In this document: one piece after another, positions 43,801 to 57,085 of the stretch | Position numbering within the stretch: the first letter of the stretch is position 1 | Layout of the letters: each line of letters opens with the position of its first letter | Assembly (NCBI GenBank): GCA_001599935.1 | Contig: BCIJ01000003.1 | Location: 325,938 to 389,937 of the forward strand | Direction of reading: 5' to 3' | Length of the DNA: 64,000 nucleotides | DNA from: Holtermannia corniformis | Taxonomy: Eukaryota > Basidiomycota > Tremellomycetes > Holtermanniales | The notes under the pieces: generated by a model | What the model saw: the letters and a program-made list of their open reading frames with translations, nothing else | Database searches by the model: none | What the model was told of the DNA's origin: nothing | Position numbers and translations under genes: made by a program

Positions 43801-45744
43801 GTCAGCGCAGCCCGGAAGTGAATCCTGACAAACTACTCACCGTCCCTTTGATGCTTAGCATGTCGATATGCACCGCTGCGACCGGATGAGTGACCTTTAC
43901 TGATGCGTTCGCCGACTTACGCATCTCGCCCGCTCCGACGCCTTTGAGTCCAACTCCAAAGTATGCCTGATCACCCATCAGTCTCACCCCACATTAAACA
44001 CCATCACACACCAGAATGTGCATTCCCCAGCCCTCGCGCGTAAGCAGCGAAGCATCATACTCAAAGTCAACGGCGTAGTTGACATATTGCCCCGCGTCTG
44101 GATCCTCCTCCTCTCCATCCCCCTTACCACTCTCTGGCTCCTCTTCCAGCGCAGCCGTCGCCTGCCGTTTCCCCGTTGCCTTGTTCCCGCGGCCTGCGCC
44201 TTGACGTCTTCGGCCACCAATGTGCCGCAGGATCCGGTCGCGACGACGACGGTTGCCTGCTTCGGCGCGGGAAAAGGACGTGGACGAGTTGCGGCGCGAT
44301 GTGGGCTCTTCGGATAGTGCTGCGAACCATTCGGCGTCTGTTAAGGGCCGGAGCGAGGTGAGTTGGAGTGGTTGCGAGCCGAGGGATGGTGAGACGAGGC
44401 GGACCGAGGTCTGTCTTGTGTCAATTTAACGCAGATGGGAACACACGAGTACGCACTACCATAGGAGGGACTTGAGCGAGCAGCGCGTCCTCGAGCAAGT
44501 CGATCAACGGTGTCAACAAGTCGGTCGAGATCAACGGAAACAGCGCATAGAGGGCGTGGTTGCTGACTCGTCAGTTCATCCAGACAGTCCGCTAGCAGGA
44601 CTCACATCCATTCTGCCGTCTCGGCTTTGTTCTCGGCGTGTACAGCTGCAGCGACATGCGGCTTACGACCAGCTCGCCCACTTAGCTCGGCCGAGTGCTT
44701 TTCGGCGTCTGCCCAGAGAAACCAGGCTCCCAAGCAGGCCAGCGTCAGAGTGAGGATGCCTACACGAAAGTAGGCGAGTGCCAGCAGCGAGGCAAAGATG
44801 ATGCAAATGGGAAGAGATGGAACCGGTCGATCATTGAGTACTTTGGCGAGCAATGGGGCGATTTGAGACACGGATCGTTCGGGCTCATGCTTGTCTGGCG
44901 GGACTGGCGGTGCCGAACTTGTGTATGACCGTGGTCTTGACTGCGAGGGTGGACTTGTATGGCTTGGACGTAAGCTTGCGTTGGAGGAGCGCCGTGATGT
45001 AGGTTTGGAAGGCTGGGGTGAGATGGGAGGTGAAGCGACTGGCACGTAGCTTGAAGTCCGTGGTACTGGCGGTCTTGGTCTGGTCGGGATGTCAGGCCCG
45101 GCCAACATGCCGGGTCCCGTCGACGTGCTGCCGCTTGGTTCTGGGTCCACCCGCTCGTTGACGGCCCGCTGTTCGCTTGGTATTTCTTCCACTGGAGTGC
45201 TCGGCAGATCGCGTAATGGAGCAGCTGGTGAACGCGACTCCATATATCTGACAGCACCGACATCAGGCGATTGAGGCGTTGGCGGCGTCGCTGGCGTCAG
45301 CGAAAGTGATACATTTGATGGCTGGTGCTGATGGCTCCGATGCGAAGGGCGAGGCGGAAGCGGCGGCGGTGTTGAGACGTCCGTGGCGATGGGTGCGAGC
45401 TCTGGCGGCTTGCGTGCAGGCAGCGGTGGGGGCACGCTGGTCATAGCCCTACCTGGGACCGAGATGTTCGACGCCTTCTCACTGGACGTGTCAGCTCGAA
45501 AGGATCGTCGTGAGCTTGAGCGATCGGTGATCACCCGTCCTTTTCAACACGATCCTTGCTCGGAAGAAGCCGTTTACACGTATGGCTTCTCGTCAGCTCT
45601 GCACGTCTCTTTCGGTCCCGGCTGCTGTGCTGTCGTTGATTTGGTGCGCAGTAAAGGATCGCCGGATAACGAGACGTCCACGTGGTCTGCCGTGATCGGC
45701 CGAGCTGCTAGGCGCTCTAGCACGGGCTTGGACGACGTCGTCAT
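40839..45744 (-). CDS. SMP-C2 lipid-transfer protein of the Mug190/tricalbin type
   Basis: The largest gene in the window. The N-terminal part is disordered and Pro-rich (PPPLPARKPPELAP). A hairpin-like membrane segment, LPICIIFASLLALAYFRVGI plus LTLTLACLGAWFLWAD, lies near 44720-44830. The SMP domain follows (LFPLISTDLLTPLIDLLEDA; later MHIKGTLNL-like and PLKKVGWGSVNVMELPLLK). C2 domains are at about 43570-42600 (LRVCDSDRFSADDALGVVEL) and 42550-41000. The linker DVVADRVIGRNDDGDAWWVK is typical of basidiomycete Mug190 proteins. It ends EKEGQSTL. Such proteins bridge the ER and plasma membrane. The first exon (MTTSSKPVLERLAARPITAD, start 45744) is tentative; an internal start at 45444 is the alternative. 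Confidence 0.75.
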
Positions 45745-45998
45745 GGCTTGCCAAGGGATGCGCAGCACCTCGCCCATCACCTTTGAGCGGGCGAGCAAAC
45801 TCTCGCATACTGAGCATTGACTGACAACAGCATGGCAGCACGTGAACCGAGCCATCACCGCCTGCGCTAGTCTCAGCCGCGCGCTGACGAGGTCGACTCA
45901 TGGTTCAGGGTTCGCCACTCGCTCCACCGCGAGTGGCAAATCATCGATGTCACCGATTTTTCTCGCCGAAGACAACGTCACTGCACTGCCCCGCCCAG

Positions 45999-46004
45999 TA
46001 TATA
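45999..46004 (+). promoter_or_regulatory. TATA box of the secreted protein gene
   Basis: TATATA lies 49 nt upstream of the ATG at 46053, a spacing that implies a short leader. I noticed no comparably placed TATA box at the other genes I examined, which suggests strong or regulated expression. Confidence 0.5.
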
Positions 46005-46052
46005 GTCTGTCAAGGTGCCCCCCTTGTCGCGTTACTCAATCTGTCATTCACC

Positions 46053-47467
46053 ATGAAGACTGCAACCGTCCTCGCTACGACCGCTGTCCTCGCTGGCGCC
46101 GCCTCGGCCCAGTCGATCGACAGCCCGCTTCAGATCCTCCAGGGCTTCCAGAGCTTGTGCGTGGCTCCGGCCGTGCTGCGCAGTTACTGATCGGTTGGTA
46201 CATATCAGGCTCAGCAACAGCTGTCAGAGCGCTCTCGGGGACCTCATCTCGCCCAACTCTTCCGTGTTCTCCTGCTTGCAGGCTACCAGCTTCTTGCCAG
46301 GTCCGTCCTTGTGTCACTGCCTGCCTGTCAGGGACTGACCTTTACAGTCCTCACGACCAACGGAAGCGTCATCGCACCGCTCGAGAGCTACATCGAGGGC
46401 ATCTGCAATGCTGAGCCATGCTCCAACGCAACCCTCACCAACACCACCGAGTCTATTCTCAAGGGATGCTCGGCCGATCTCGAAAACTTTGGAATCGACC
46501 CATCGTTGGTTGAGTTTGCCATTGCGCAGTACCCTCTGGCTCGCGAGGTCATTTGCTTGAACACTACTACGCCCGATGCCGATGAGTCGCTCTTCAATGC
46601 GACCAACTCATCGACAGCGACCGCATCTGGCGTGTCGGCGACCCTTGCGTCTATCGCTACGAGCGTGCGGTCGACCGCCAGTGCAGCCGCCACTTCGGCC
46701 GTCGGTAACTCAACCAGCCTTGTCGGTCGTGCTGTCGCCAACACGACGACGACTCCTAGCAACGGCACCACGTCCGAGCTCTGCCCCATCTCACTCTTGA
46801 CCCAGGTTGAAGAGTACCTCGGTGCCAACCTCACCACGTCTTACATCCTCAACGTTGCTCTCGGAGCCAACCAGACCGCCTACACTGCCCTCAAGGCGCT
46901 CCCGCCGACGGCGTTGTGCGACGACTGCATCTTTGCTGCCGTCGACCTCGTGGCCGAGTCGTTCCCTGCTGTTTTAAACTACACGATCACTAGCAACACG
47001 ACGGTCGCCGATTTGCTCGAGAGCGTCTGCGAGGACACTTCGTCGCCGTACAACGTGACTTTCAGTACGTCCATCATGTTGTCTGATAGCAGATCGACTG
47101 ACCGCACACAGACGGCACCCTTCCCGACACGATCAACGCGACCGCCGCCAACTCGACTTACCTCTACAACATCTCTTCGGCCGGTACTAACCGCACCACC
47201 AACAACACTGCCGCGACCGTCCTCCCGTCCTTCACGACCGGTGTCGGCGCGACCGCCACTTCCCTCATTCCGCAGAGCAGCGTGACGGCCCTCGAGTCGG
47301 CAGCTTCCAGCTTCCTCGCGGGTGCTACCACTGGCGCTGCTTCCGCCGTCGAGAGCGCGCTTAGCACCGCCGTCGCCTCGGCGACCGGCAGTGTGGCGTC
47401 CGCCGCCGCCTCGAACCCGATCGGTAACCCGGTCCGCGTCAAGGCCCGCTGGTTCGGCCAGGCCTAG
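46053..47467 (+). CDS. Secreted N-glycosylated Ser/Thr-rich protein
   Basis: A signal peptide MKTATVLATTAVLAGAASAQ precedes two similar-looking cysteine-containing helical units. The first has FSCLQATSFLPVL and IEGICNAEPCSNATLTNTTE. The second has ELCPISLLTQVEEYLGANLT and ALCDDCIFAAVDLVAESFP. They are separated by a Ser/Thr/Ala linker, and many Asn-X-Ser/Thr sites are present. The C-terminus is a long Ala/Ser/Thr/Val stretch ending GNPVRVKARWFGQA, without the hydrophobic end expected of a GPI signal. Three short introns (about 46155, 46300, 47065). A proximal TATA box suggests high expression. Cell-wall or effector role is inference. Confidence 0.75.
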
Positions 47468-48307
47468 ATCAAAAGCACAAGAAAGAAATATAGTGGGGTC
47501 ATTTGAGGATCACGGCGCATTGTAGCTCTAGCCAGACCGTGATGGACGATACATACGCGTCCTAATCTCGGTATTGGGTGGCGAACGTTGCCACCAACCC
47601 CTATCCTAAAGCTCGGACCTGTCGCATGTTGACGTTTCATCCGCACAGACTCCATCTGACACTGCTGATCCTGGTCACCGTTCAAGATGCAGCTCGATAT
47701 TCTACAGCACGAGCTGTCACACCCCTGCTTGCTCACGCTACCGTGGGCACTCTCCGCTCATCAACACCTTGCACGCACGCCCGAGCTAGGCTTATCGCCC
47801 CTCAACCGACCGAGGGGGTCCTTTGGTCCAACCGTCCGCCTCCCTCGGCCTCCTCCCTCATCAAAGTACATCGCACAGCATCCTTCGACGACCATCTTGC
47901 ACGTTTTCGCCCAGCGCGTGTTTTCTGTCCCGAGTGTGAAGCGGGAGAGACCATCTTGTTCTGGGTTTACGAACCGTTGGGCCGAAAGGGCGTACGCTTG
48001 GCCGTATAGTAGTCGATCTGGGAGTGCTGGTGAGTGCGTGGATGGCGGAGCTTTGATACACGGCTTTGTTCTGGTCTTTCATGGCGGTGGAAGAGAGCTC
48101 CACGCGCCAGCGCCGATCCAGTCATCGGCGAGAAGTCTGTCAAAGGCCTTCGATAGGAAGTCAAAAGAGCTGTTGACTGACGTCTGTGCGCAGTCGATCA
48201 CGATCACCGCTTCGCCACGTCTATACTTCTTACCCGCTCGAGACGGTCATCTCGCACCTTGATCCCATTCCGGAGATCCTAGGTTGAGTCAGTGAGCAAA
48301 GGTCGCG
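47468..48307. other. Unassigned region with weak coding hints
   Basis: A plus-strand frame of 191 codons (47687-48262) and several minus-strand frames overlap here, none with a known domain. On the minus strand, a 44-nt intron-like segment (GTGTAT to TCCCAG near 48010) would join MKDQNKA to IDYYTAKRTPFRPNG, and a frame upstream reads SSFDFLSKAFDRLLADDWIG. These could be fragments of a small spliced gene that I could not assemble. Confidence 0.4.
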
Positions 48308-49886
48308 ATGCCAGAGCCGTTCGGTACCTGGGGATGGGTCTGTGCGTATCGTTACCCGACCTACATTCGCAGTCAGAGGTGCTGACTAGGACACACAAAA
48401 CAGGTCGGCATACAACGCTGCCGCAATGCAATCTCTTCTTTCGACAACTGCTGCAGCACATTGACCCGCCCGCGCTCACGACCCTCTTTCCGGACGCGAG
48501 CGACTTCTTCACAGACTACAATGTGGTGCGTAATGCCCTTGCGTCGATGAAGATCAACAAGGCTAAACGATAACCGCAGACGTCCACCTCGTCACGGGAG
48601 GACCCGAATGTTCAGACGGCGCTACGGCAGGCCGGGGTCGGGATCGGCGCCAACTGCGAGATTGCGCGTGTAGGAGAGCGCGGTAGTGTCGGTGATATCG
48701 GTAAGACCTCGTAGAGCACGAGTTACCACATGTTTACACACCTCGCAGCGCAGATGATCACTTCAGCGCTCGCCCTAGTGTTCGGCATACATCTCATCTA
48801 TATCACCTCGCGACGCGAAGCAGCAGTTGGCCGTCTCGAGCTGCGCTTTTTCTTGGTTGTCAGTCGTAGTGTTTGCTGTAAGGAGTCAAGCTAAGCGCGT
48901 CCAGCTGTTCAGCGTAGCCATGATCTTGCAGATCCTCACCATGTCATCTCTTTTCGATACTGGTGCGTGACATGACGGACCATCAGCGCGTTGTAGTGCT
49001 GAGAGCGTTTTCTGTCGCCAGCTTCCGTCGTTAACGTCGTGTTGTCATCGCTGCACGTTGGCGTCATCATGGCAATGTTCTGGGCTTTGCTCGGCAACGC
49101 GCTAGTAGCAACCCAAGTCGTCGAGTGAGTCATACTACCCCGATGTCAGTCCCGAATACTGATCATGCCGGCCACTCGTAGAGACGGAACGCCGGCCGCC
49201 ATGGTGCCATTCACCTTTTTCGCGCTCCTGTTTACAGCGGCAGGTGTCTACATCTCGCTCGACACCTCGTTACACATCTCCAATGCGTTCCTCGTCAACG
49301 CTGAACGACCAGCCGAACTGAAGGGGTTGGCACTGTTCGTGCTGACGCTGATATGGCCCGCAGTGTACGTCGACATACGCTAGCCGCAGTGTGGACGCTG
49401 ACGAGCGCATGACAGAGCCGCGTTCGCCTACTTTGTCATCATGCTGTACATTGTCGCCGTCCAGCTGCGCGAGATCAAGCCATCGCGTAGGTTCAGTCAT
49501 GTATCTTCCGAGAGCAGAGCTTGACGCATCGGCCAGTCTTCCTCGTTGGGTCGTTTGCCCTGTTCGCCGGCGCTCAAGTCGTCTTCTTCCTCGCTTCGCA
49601 GCCACTTTGTGATGTGCGTCTACCGCTGCAGTCTACAGGCGCTCCCTTGCTACAGCAGGTCTCACAGCCCAGTCGAGCTGACTTTCGCGCACAGGCGTCA
49701 AACGGCAAGATCAACGGCTCGTTCCTCGCCACCATCCTCGATTCCGCCGCTGTCGGGCTTCTTTTCCTTGCATGGCGGGTAAGCGCCATCTCATCCCATC
49801 CGCACGATCGCTAACGCTCTCGTTCGTAGGCGATCACCGAAGACCACTGGGAGGACGACCCTTACACGTCCGGAGTGTACCGCTAG
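48308..49886 (+). CDS. CHS7: Chitin synthase export chaperone Chs7
   Basis: MPEPFGTWGWV joins, after an intron, CRHTTLPQCNLFFRQLLQHI, the Chs7 start pattern (FG...C....LPLC). Hydrophobic segments follow in order: MITSALALVFGIHLIYITSR, FFLVLFSVAMILQILTMSSL, LHVGVIMAMFWALLGNALVA, then the conserved EDGTP, TFFALLFTAAGVYISLD, LFVLTLIWPAVAAFAYFVIM, LFLVGSFALFAGAQVVFFLA with QPLCD, and DSAAVGLLFLAWRAITEDHW. About eight introns. Chs7 is an ER membrane chaperone needed for exit of class IV chitin synthase (Chs3). It ends in DDPYTSGVYR. Confidence 0.92.
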
Positions 49887-49925
49887 ATGCAGTGCAGTGC
49901 AGTACAATGATGCGTATAGTGATGC

Positions 49926-50929
<1,004 letters not shown>

Positions 50930-51701
50930 GGTATCTGCGCCTCGCAAAGTCTAACCGTGCCACGGGGTCTGTGCGTTTGCTGGTGATCCGTGTGGATGTC
51001 AACAAGCGCTCGGTGAGGCGCGCTCCGGGCTAGTCGAGATTGAAATCAGGGGACCCACCTCTGCCAACACCTGTTACCGCCACTGATCCCTGGCTTTTCA
51101 CTGATTCGCGCCGCGTTACCAGTGTTCCGGGTCGCGTGTGGTGTCTGTCCCTTGGCAACGCGAGACTTTACTGGCGATCACTCCCGTGTTTGCACTGGTT
51201 TGACCGAAAGTGGCAGTGAGCGCGGCGGACAGCGGGTGGCAGTCCGTTGAATCGCTGCGAGTTTGTATGCGCCACCGAGCGAACCGTACCGCACCAGCAC
51301 CACTCTGCACCGGTCACTCGGCAGACTGGGCGAGCGAGGACGAGCTACAGCATTGTCAGATAGCAGCGGGTGGCAAGGCAGTACAGGGATCAGTGTACAA
51401 CAGTGTACAGGCAGTACTGCACCAGAGAAAGCAAGCAACAGGGAGCATAGGGGCCACCAGTTCGGTCAGTCCGGCCATCTCATCCTGCCGCTTGCGTAGT
51501 GTCCTTCGACCAGACAAAGGTGGTCAACTCGGCGTCTGGACTGCATGCGTGTTAGCTGTTCTGCAGCCGAGTAACGCGCTCTAGGCGCCTGCAGATCTCT
51601 TCGTAAAGCGGCGCACGAGCACACGCTGACACAGCACGCCACAGCAGCTCGACAACACTCTCGCACACGACAAGGTCAACCGCCGAGCGGACCCCGACGT
51701 C
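50930..51701. other. Divergent promoter region of RAC1 and MUB1
   Basis: About 770 nt without a supported gene. It includes repeated CAGTGTAC/CAGTACTG-like words near 51390-51420. The right half is rich in CAGC and CACA, as in a 5' leader. Confidence 0.5.
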
Positions 51702-54700
51702 ATGCGCGAATCCAACTACACATTTCCCTCTCAGAATAGAGCTACCGTCTCCATCACTTCGAGCCTGTATGACCGTCGAGGTGAGTGCAGAATCGCCAGG
51801 GCCAAGTGTGGCGTCGGCTGTTCGGCCAGCCGTGCAAGCTGCCAGAACACTTGCGTGGCTTCCTACAATGGATCGGTCTGCTCGCGTCTCCTCTGCTCAC
51901 ACATCTCAGCGCTCGATACCAATGCGCCCTTGCCGATCCTCAACAACCTAACGTACCTCACGTTCCTGACGTCGACGTACCCGCGTATCCGAGAGATCCT
52001 CACACTCGACGGCGGTCTCGAGCGTCTACTCGACATTCTCCGTGATTCCACCCTGCCAAGACCGTTGCCACCTCCCGCACCCGACATCTGGGGGTTCAAC
52101 GGTCCTCCGTCGGCGCGGCATATCCCGCTCGAGCGGCACACTGCGCTCCGGCATATCCTTGCGTTCCAGTGCGTCGTCAACATTGGTGTCCGGGGCACAG
52201 AGGATGTACGCACGCGCGTGGTCCAGGCTGGTACGCTCGATCTGGTGGCGCAGATGCTCGAGAGCTGGCTGCTCGCTCGAGGTGTGCACATCTTTCCCGC
52301 ACCGTTGGGCAGCCAGGACGCGCTCGACGCCGAGGCGCGCGGTGAGCCGTATGGCGAACCGAAGGAACGTGAGCGCTCGTCAAGGCACAAGAGGCGGGCG
52401 CAGCGTGCTGCCGAAGAGGATGCGTTGCGACAAAGCGGCGATGACGCCGAGCAAGAGTTTGAGCAGGTAGTGCTGCATCCGGCCCTTGACCCGGCCGAGC
52501 AGGAGACGCGGCACCACGTCATCGACTCGCACGCACTGCGTGAAGAGCTTGCACAGCATGAACAAGCGCTGACCGAGCTCGCCGCTCGAACGCCTCATCG
52601 TGACCGCACGACCGCACCAGACGGCCCGCGCCCGCAACAGCTCGCAGAGGCAACACCGATCGCAACCCGTCCAGAGCACCGAAGACGACGGGGGACCGTT
52701 ACGACGGCGAACCGCACGCTGCACGCGAGCGACGAGGTCGAGATGGAGGACGGCGACGTGCCGACGGGCGAACCACAGCTCACACCACCGGCTAGACCGG
52801 CAACAGGTGGGGGTGAACGACCTATGCTCGTCGATGAGCGTCCGCTCGAGGCAGCTACACGGGCCAACCTCGCGTCGAGCCTTGATTCGTCTAGCTCTGT
52901 TTTCCGCGATCGTGGCGATGTCGGGATCGGGTCATCAACTGGCACCTATGCAGTTACGGAACCTATTGGTGCCAACCCAGCCATCACCCCGCGTGCAAGC
53001 CAAGACCCTCTACCGATGGCGATCCCGATCCCTGTCAATCCAAACCTCTATCACCAACTCGTCCTCGATGAGCCTAGCAGTCGCGTTTCCAGCGCGACAA
53101 ACTCGTTTTCAGGCGGTGAAGACGTCCCGTTCGTGGCGGCCGAACTGCCTCGTGCAGGCTCTGCAAACAGTCTAGCATCGGGTTCGTCGACAGCGAATGA
53201 AAGTGTGACGCTCGATCGCGAGGCCAACGAGACGGCCACGGGTCCTTCGCGCAGACGTGAAGGGCTTACGCTGGCCGGGCGGATGCCGCGACTGCTGGCA
53301 CCGGACGATCCTGCTTCGAACCAGTCGAGTCCGATGGCGACGCCAACACGAGGAACAATGCCTGATCCCCAACGCCGTCGTGAGACAATCACAGCGCGAC
53401 CGCTGTTGAATGTAAGCATGTATGGCGCGCGTGGAGCCGACGGTCGGCGAGAACGGCTGCCGACGGGTGCTAGTGGCGAAGAGGGCGATGAGGAAACGGC
53501 AAGAAATGCGCCCGTGGTGGACGCGCCTGATGCGGATGCGGATGACGAGGTCCCGAGTGCGCCGGTGATTGTCGAGCAAGACGTCGAAGCGCAGGTGATA
53601 GAGGAGCCCGATGCCGATACCCTGGCCGCGGAGCAGACCAGGCAAGACATGTTCAATGGTGCGCCGCCGGGTCAACCGGGTGGACCGAATGGCGGTGAGG
53701 GCCAAGCTGCGCTCGAGGCAGGCACGCCACGACCGATCCCAGGTGCTCCGCCTACTCAAGCGCAAATCATCACCGCGACGGGCGCCCCACGCGGGTTTAC
53801 AGATCTCGCGAGCTTTGTCGCGGCTCAGATGAACTCTGACGAGATCCAGACCGATTACCCGGATGAAGAGATCCTAACGGCGCTTCAACTGCTCGCCTAC
53901 CTGTCTAAATACCCTCATGTCCGTGCATCCTTCCATCACCCTCGGCGACCGATGCACCCGACGTTCAACTATCAATTCGCCGTGCCCGTATACCCGCACC
54001 TACCGTCCCGACCGGCCGTCAGTCAAACGACCAACATCTTTAGCCTCGTCGAGCGCTTCACGTTCATCACGAACCAAGCGGACCCGAAGATGCCTGAGGT
54101 GCCCGAGGAGATCAAGTACTGGGCTGGCGTCATCATGCGCAACGCGTGCCGCAAGGACGAAAAGCACGGTGGGATCCGCCAGTGCGCAAACATGACGTGT
54201 GGCAACTGGGAGACGATCCCGCGCGAGTTTGCAAAGTGTAGACGGTGCCGCAAGGCAAAGTACTGTAGCAAGGAGTGCCAGAGCCGCGCGTGGTCTTATG
54301 GTCATCGCTTTTGGTGCGTGCAACGCCGGAGCGTGGGCTGGTGCTGATGGCTGCAGGTGTAACACGAAAAGCGACGAGAACCCACCGATGCCAGGCTCAA
54401 CCGACCCGGCAGACGCCGAAGGATCAGGTCAGCCAGACGCGCCGGATGGGTTCCCTGTGGTGATCCCGGAGATCGACGTGCCCGAGCTGCAGCCGCACAC
54501 GCACCAGCCGACGCTCCATCACCACCATCACCACCATCACCGCCACCATCGCCAACGGGCACCCGTGACCGACGACGACGTCGAGATGGAGGGCGTGCCT
54601 GGTCCTGGTCCAATCACTGCTACTGCACCCCAACCAGTCCACTTGCAAGTCACGCTCCCGCCTGCCCCGGGCTCGACGATTCGACGCAGTGTCTGGACGA

Positions 54701-54783
54701 CGGCTCGAAACCTGTTTGGCGGCACGACTGAACCGCAACCGACTCCCCCGCCGCCACCGCCACCGGGGCGCTCACCCTGGTGA
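51702..54783 (+). CDS. MUB1: MYND-finger protein of the Mub1/Samb family
   Basis: MRESNYTFPSQNRATVSITS opens the protein and, after the first intron, ALDTNAPLPILNNLTYLTFL follows. This pair is nearly diagnostic for Mub1. Armadillo-like helices run to about residue 220 (YPRIREILTLDGGLERLLDI). A long disordered region follows. LTALQLLAYLSKYPHVRASF and NIFSLVERFT lead to a C-terminal MYND zinc finger: GNWETIPREFAKCRRCRKAK, YCSKECQSRAWSYGHRFWC. The zinc ligands C..C, YC..C and H...C are present. The last exon adds a natural poly-His tract and Pro run. In yeast Mub1 works with the E3 Ubr2 and Rad6 to degrade Rpn4 and Dsn1. Confidence 0.9.
54517..54549 (+). repeat. CAT/CAC repeat encoding a histidine tract in MUB1
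   Basis: Eight successive His codons, then Arg, then two more His codons. It lies in the disordered C-terminal extension and would bind nickel or cobalt resins. Confidence 0.85.
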
Positions 54784-55079
54784 ACGACTGCACGACTGTA
54801 CGTTTCCACTTTGCATTCGCATCCACCATAGCATTCTCTGTTTCGCACATTCTCGCCCGTAGCCATGTACCGTGTGATGCATCGTTTGACTTTGTTGGAG
54901 CACGTGACGTTGATTCCCGAGCGCGGTACATCCGTCTCGTCGTCTGTTGGCCGCCGTGTTGCGTCTGCGCGCTCGCCAGCGGCCGCGAGCGCGAGCGGCA
55001 TCTCCATGTCGTTACGTTGATCCATCGTATAAAGTCACGGCTCGTCCAGGCGCGCCCACGGTCAGTGCTGACGGCGACC

Positions 55080-57085
55080 ATGGCTGTCCCGCGTATCGCC
55101 CTTTGTGCGCTACAGGCTACAACCAGAGCCTCCTCTCGGACTCTGGTATCGTACTCGCGCGCGTCGTCAAGATCGCACAGCAAGACGCGCTATCTGCCTT
55201 TTGCCACCCTAGCCGGCGCCGCCGCAATCTCGATCCCATCCGCCATCGTGTATGCCGACTCGCTCGCGACCGACATGGCCGTCGAGCCGTCCATCCAGCG
55301 GCTACCGGCGACAGCGCTCTTGCGCTCCTACCTCGTCTACACGTTGTGTTCCTTTTCCTTTATTGTCGACCACTCTTCGGCCCTCCTCAAGTTGTTTACA
55401 ACCTCGTCGATCCCCGGCCTGGCCCCGCTCGCCGAGTTGGCCGTGCGCCATACGTTCTTTGCTCAGTTTTGCGGCGGGGAAGATGCGCAGGACTGTATCA
55501 AAGTCATGAGGGCGCTCCGGGACGAGGGCAAGGCGTGCTTGTTGAGCTATAGCGTCGAGGCGGACGAGGACGAGGTGATGGGCGATGTGGATGCGCATGG
55601 CGAAAAGGCCGAGCTGATGGCCAAGCACCATTTGGAAGAGTACTTTCGAGCCGTCGAGGCTTTGGGTGACTTTGAGGACGAGACGATGCGCATGACAGGC
55701 CATCGGGCGGGGACGTGGGTCGCGGTCAAGCTCGTGCGTGGGGGTTTGACAAGCACTCGCTGATCGGTTGCATAGACCGGTCTCGTCCCGTCTCCTTCGC
55801 TGCTCTACCGGGCTTCAGTTACACTGCAGCGCCTACGCCCTTTACAGTTGTCCAACGCTCCGTCCTCTCCTGCTTCAGGACCTGCCCTGCCAATCCCCTA
55901 CCCCGGAACATGCGGCTCGGGTGATGCTCAAGTCATCAACTCGGCGCACCCGGAAAACGACGCGGCGTTGATCGCGCTCAAGGGCGGGATCATCGGTGAT
56001 GGCGTGCTGCCGTCTGAAGACGGGATCCGTAGCGGCGATCTGGCAAGACTCAAGGTCTTGCTGGATGATGTGCGGCGACTGATCAAGCGCGCCAAAGAGC
56101 GAAAGTGCGTCTACTCGGAGTCGTCGAGTCGAGCTGACCGGCCAGTGTGACGATTGTGTTGGACGCCGAACACTCGTGGTACCAGCCTGCAATCGACGTG
56201 TACACCATGATCCTCGCGCAAGAGTTCAACCAGATCAAGCCGGCAACGATCCGGGAACGCCTGAGATCGACTGGCGCGCACCCAGATGCTCGTCCGGTGG
56301 TCTAGTCAGTACACGGCGGTATCCCACGCCCAGGGCTGACCGTCGCAGCGGCACCCACCAAGCCTACCTGGCCCGCCAACCGGGTCACCTCGCCGCCCAG
56401 CTACAGCACGCGGCCGAGAACAACTACATTCTTGGTGTCAAGCTCGTCCGTGGCGCATACCACGAGCAAGAGCAGCGCAAGTGGCAGGAGGAGAAGCGTG
56501 CCGGTCGTGGTCCGATCTGGCCGACGTGCGTTGTCGACTATTTGAAGTAGATACTGACGGCGCCCGCAGCAAGGACGCAACGGATGCAGCGTACAACAGC
56601 TCGCTCAAGACGATCATTTCGCACCTGGCGACCGAGCTCAACTCGACGACGCCCAAGCAAAGCGTGGCCGTGCTGTTTGGCACGCACAACAAGCCGTCTT
56701 GTGAGCTTGCCCTGAGCCAGCTCGTCGAGACTGGCTTGGCCAAGGCCATCCCTGGTACCGACGGCAAGCTGCGCGTCAAGGATGGTGTGCGTGGCCGGGT
56801 GCTGTTTGGCCAGCTCTATGGTGTGTACCGGGATCACGCAACCCAGCGCTGACGGATCCAGGCATGTCGGACGAGTTGACAGACCATGTGGCCGAGCGGT
56901 TCGAGCCCAACGGGGAGCCGATGGCACTCAAGTATGTGGCTTATGGTGGGCTTCGCGACGTCCTGCCCTACCTTGGCCGCCGTGCGATTGAGAACAAGGC
57001 GATCCTGAGCGGCGAGGGCGGTGCCAAGGCTGAAAAGGACCGCATCTGGCGCGAGCTCCAGCGCCGGTGGTTCACCTGGGCTTGA
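55080..57085 (+). CDS. PUT1: Mitochondrial proline dehydrogenase
   Basis: The N-terminus is an Arg/Ser-rich presequence (ALQATTRASSRTLVSYSRAS). The PRODH barrel shows FCGGEDAQDCIKVMRALRDE, GKACLLSYSVEAD, GTWVAVKLTGL (across an intron), VTIVLDAEHSWYQPAIDVYT, then ENNYILGVKLVRGAYHEQEQ, VAVLFGTHNKPSCELAL and GRVLFGQLYGMSDELTDHVA. VKYVAYGGLRDVLPYLGRRA-type residues (here LKYVAYGG..) and a YLxRRAxEN end bind FAD and proline. Introns are short; one falls just after KERK near 56105. The enzyme oxidises proline to pyrroline-5-carboxylate at the inner membrane. A CACGTG box lies near 54902. Confidence 0.92.

Noticed and set aside
47687..48262. 191-codon plus-strand frame between the secreted protein and CHS7
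   Set aside because: No domain, Pro/Arg/His-rich, and the minus strand looks at least as protein-like; not enough to call a gene.
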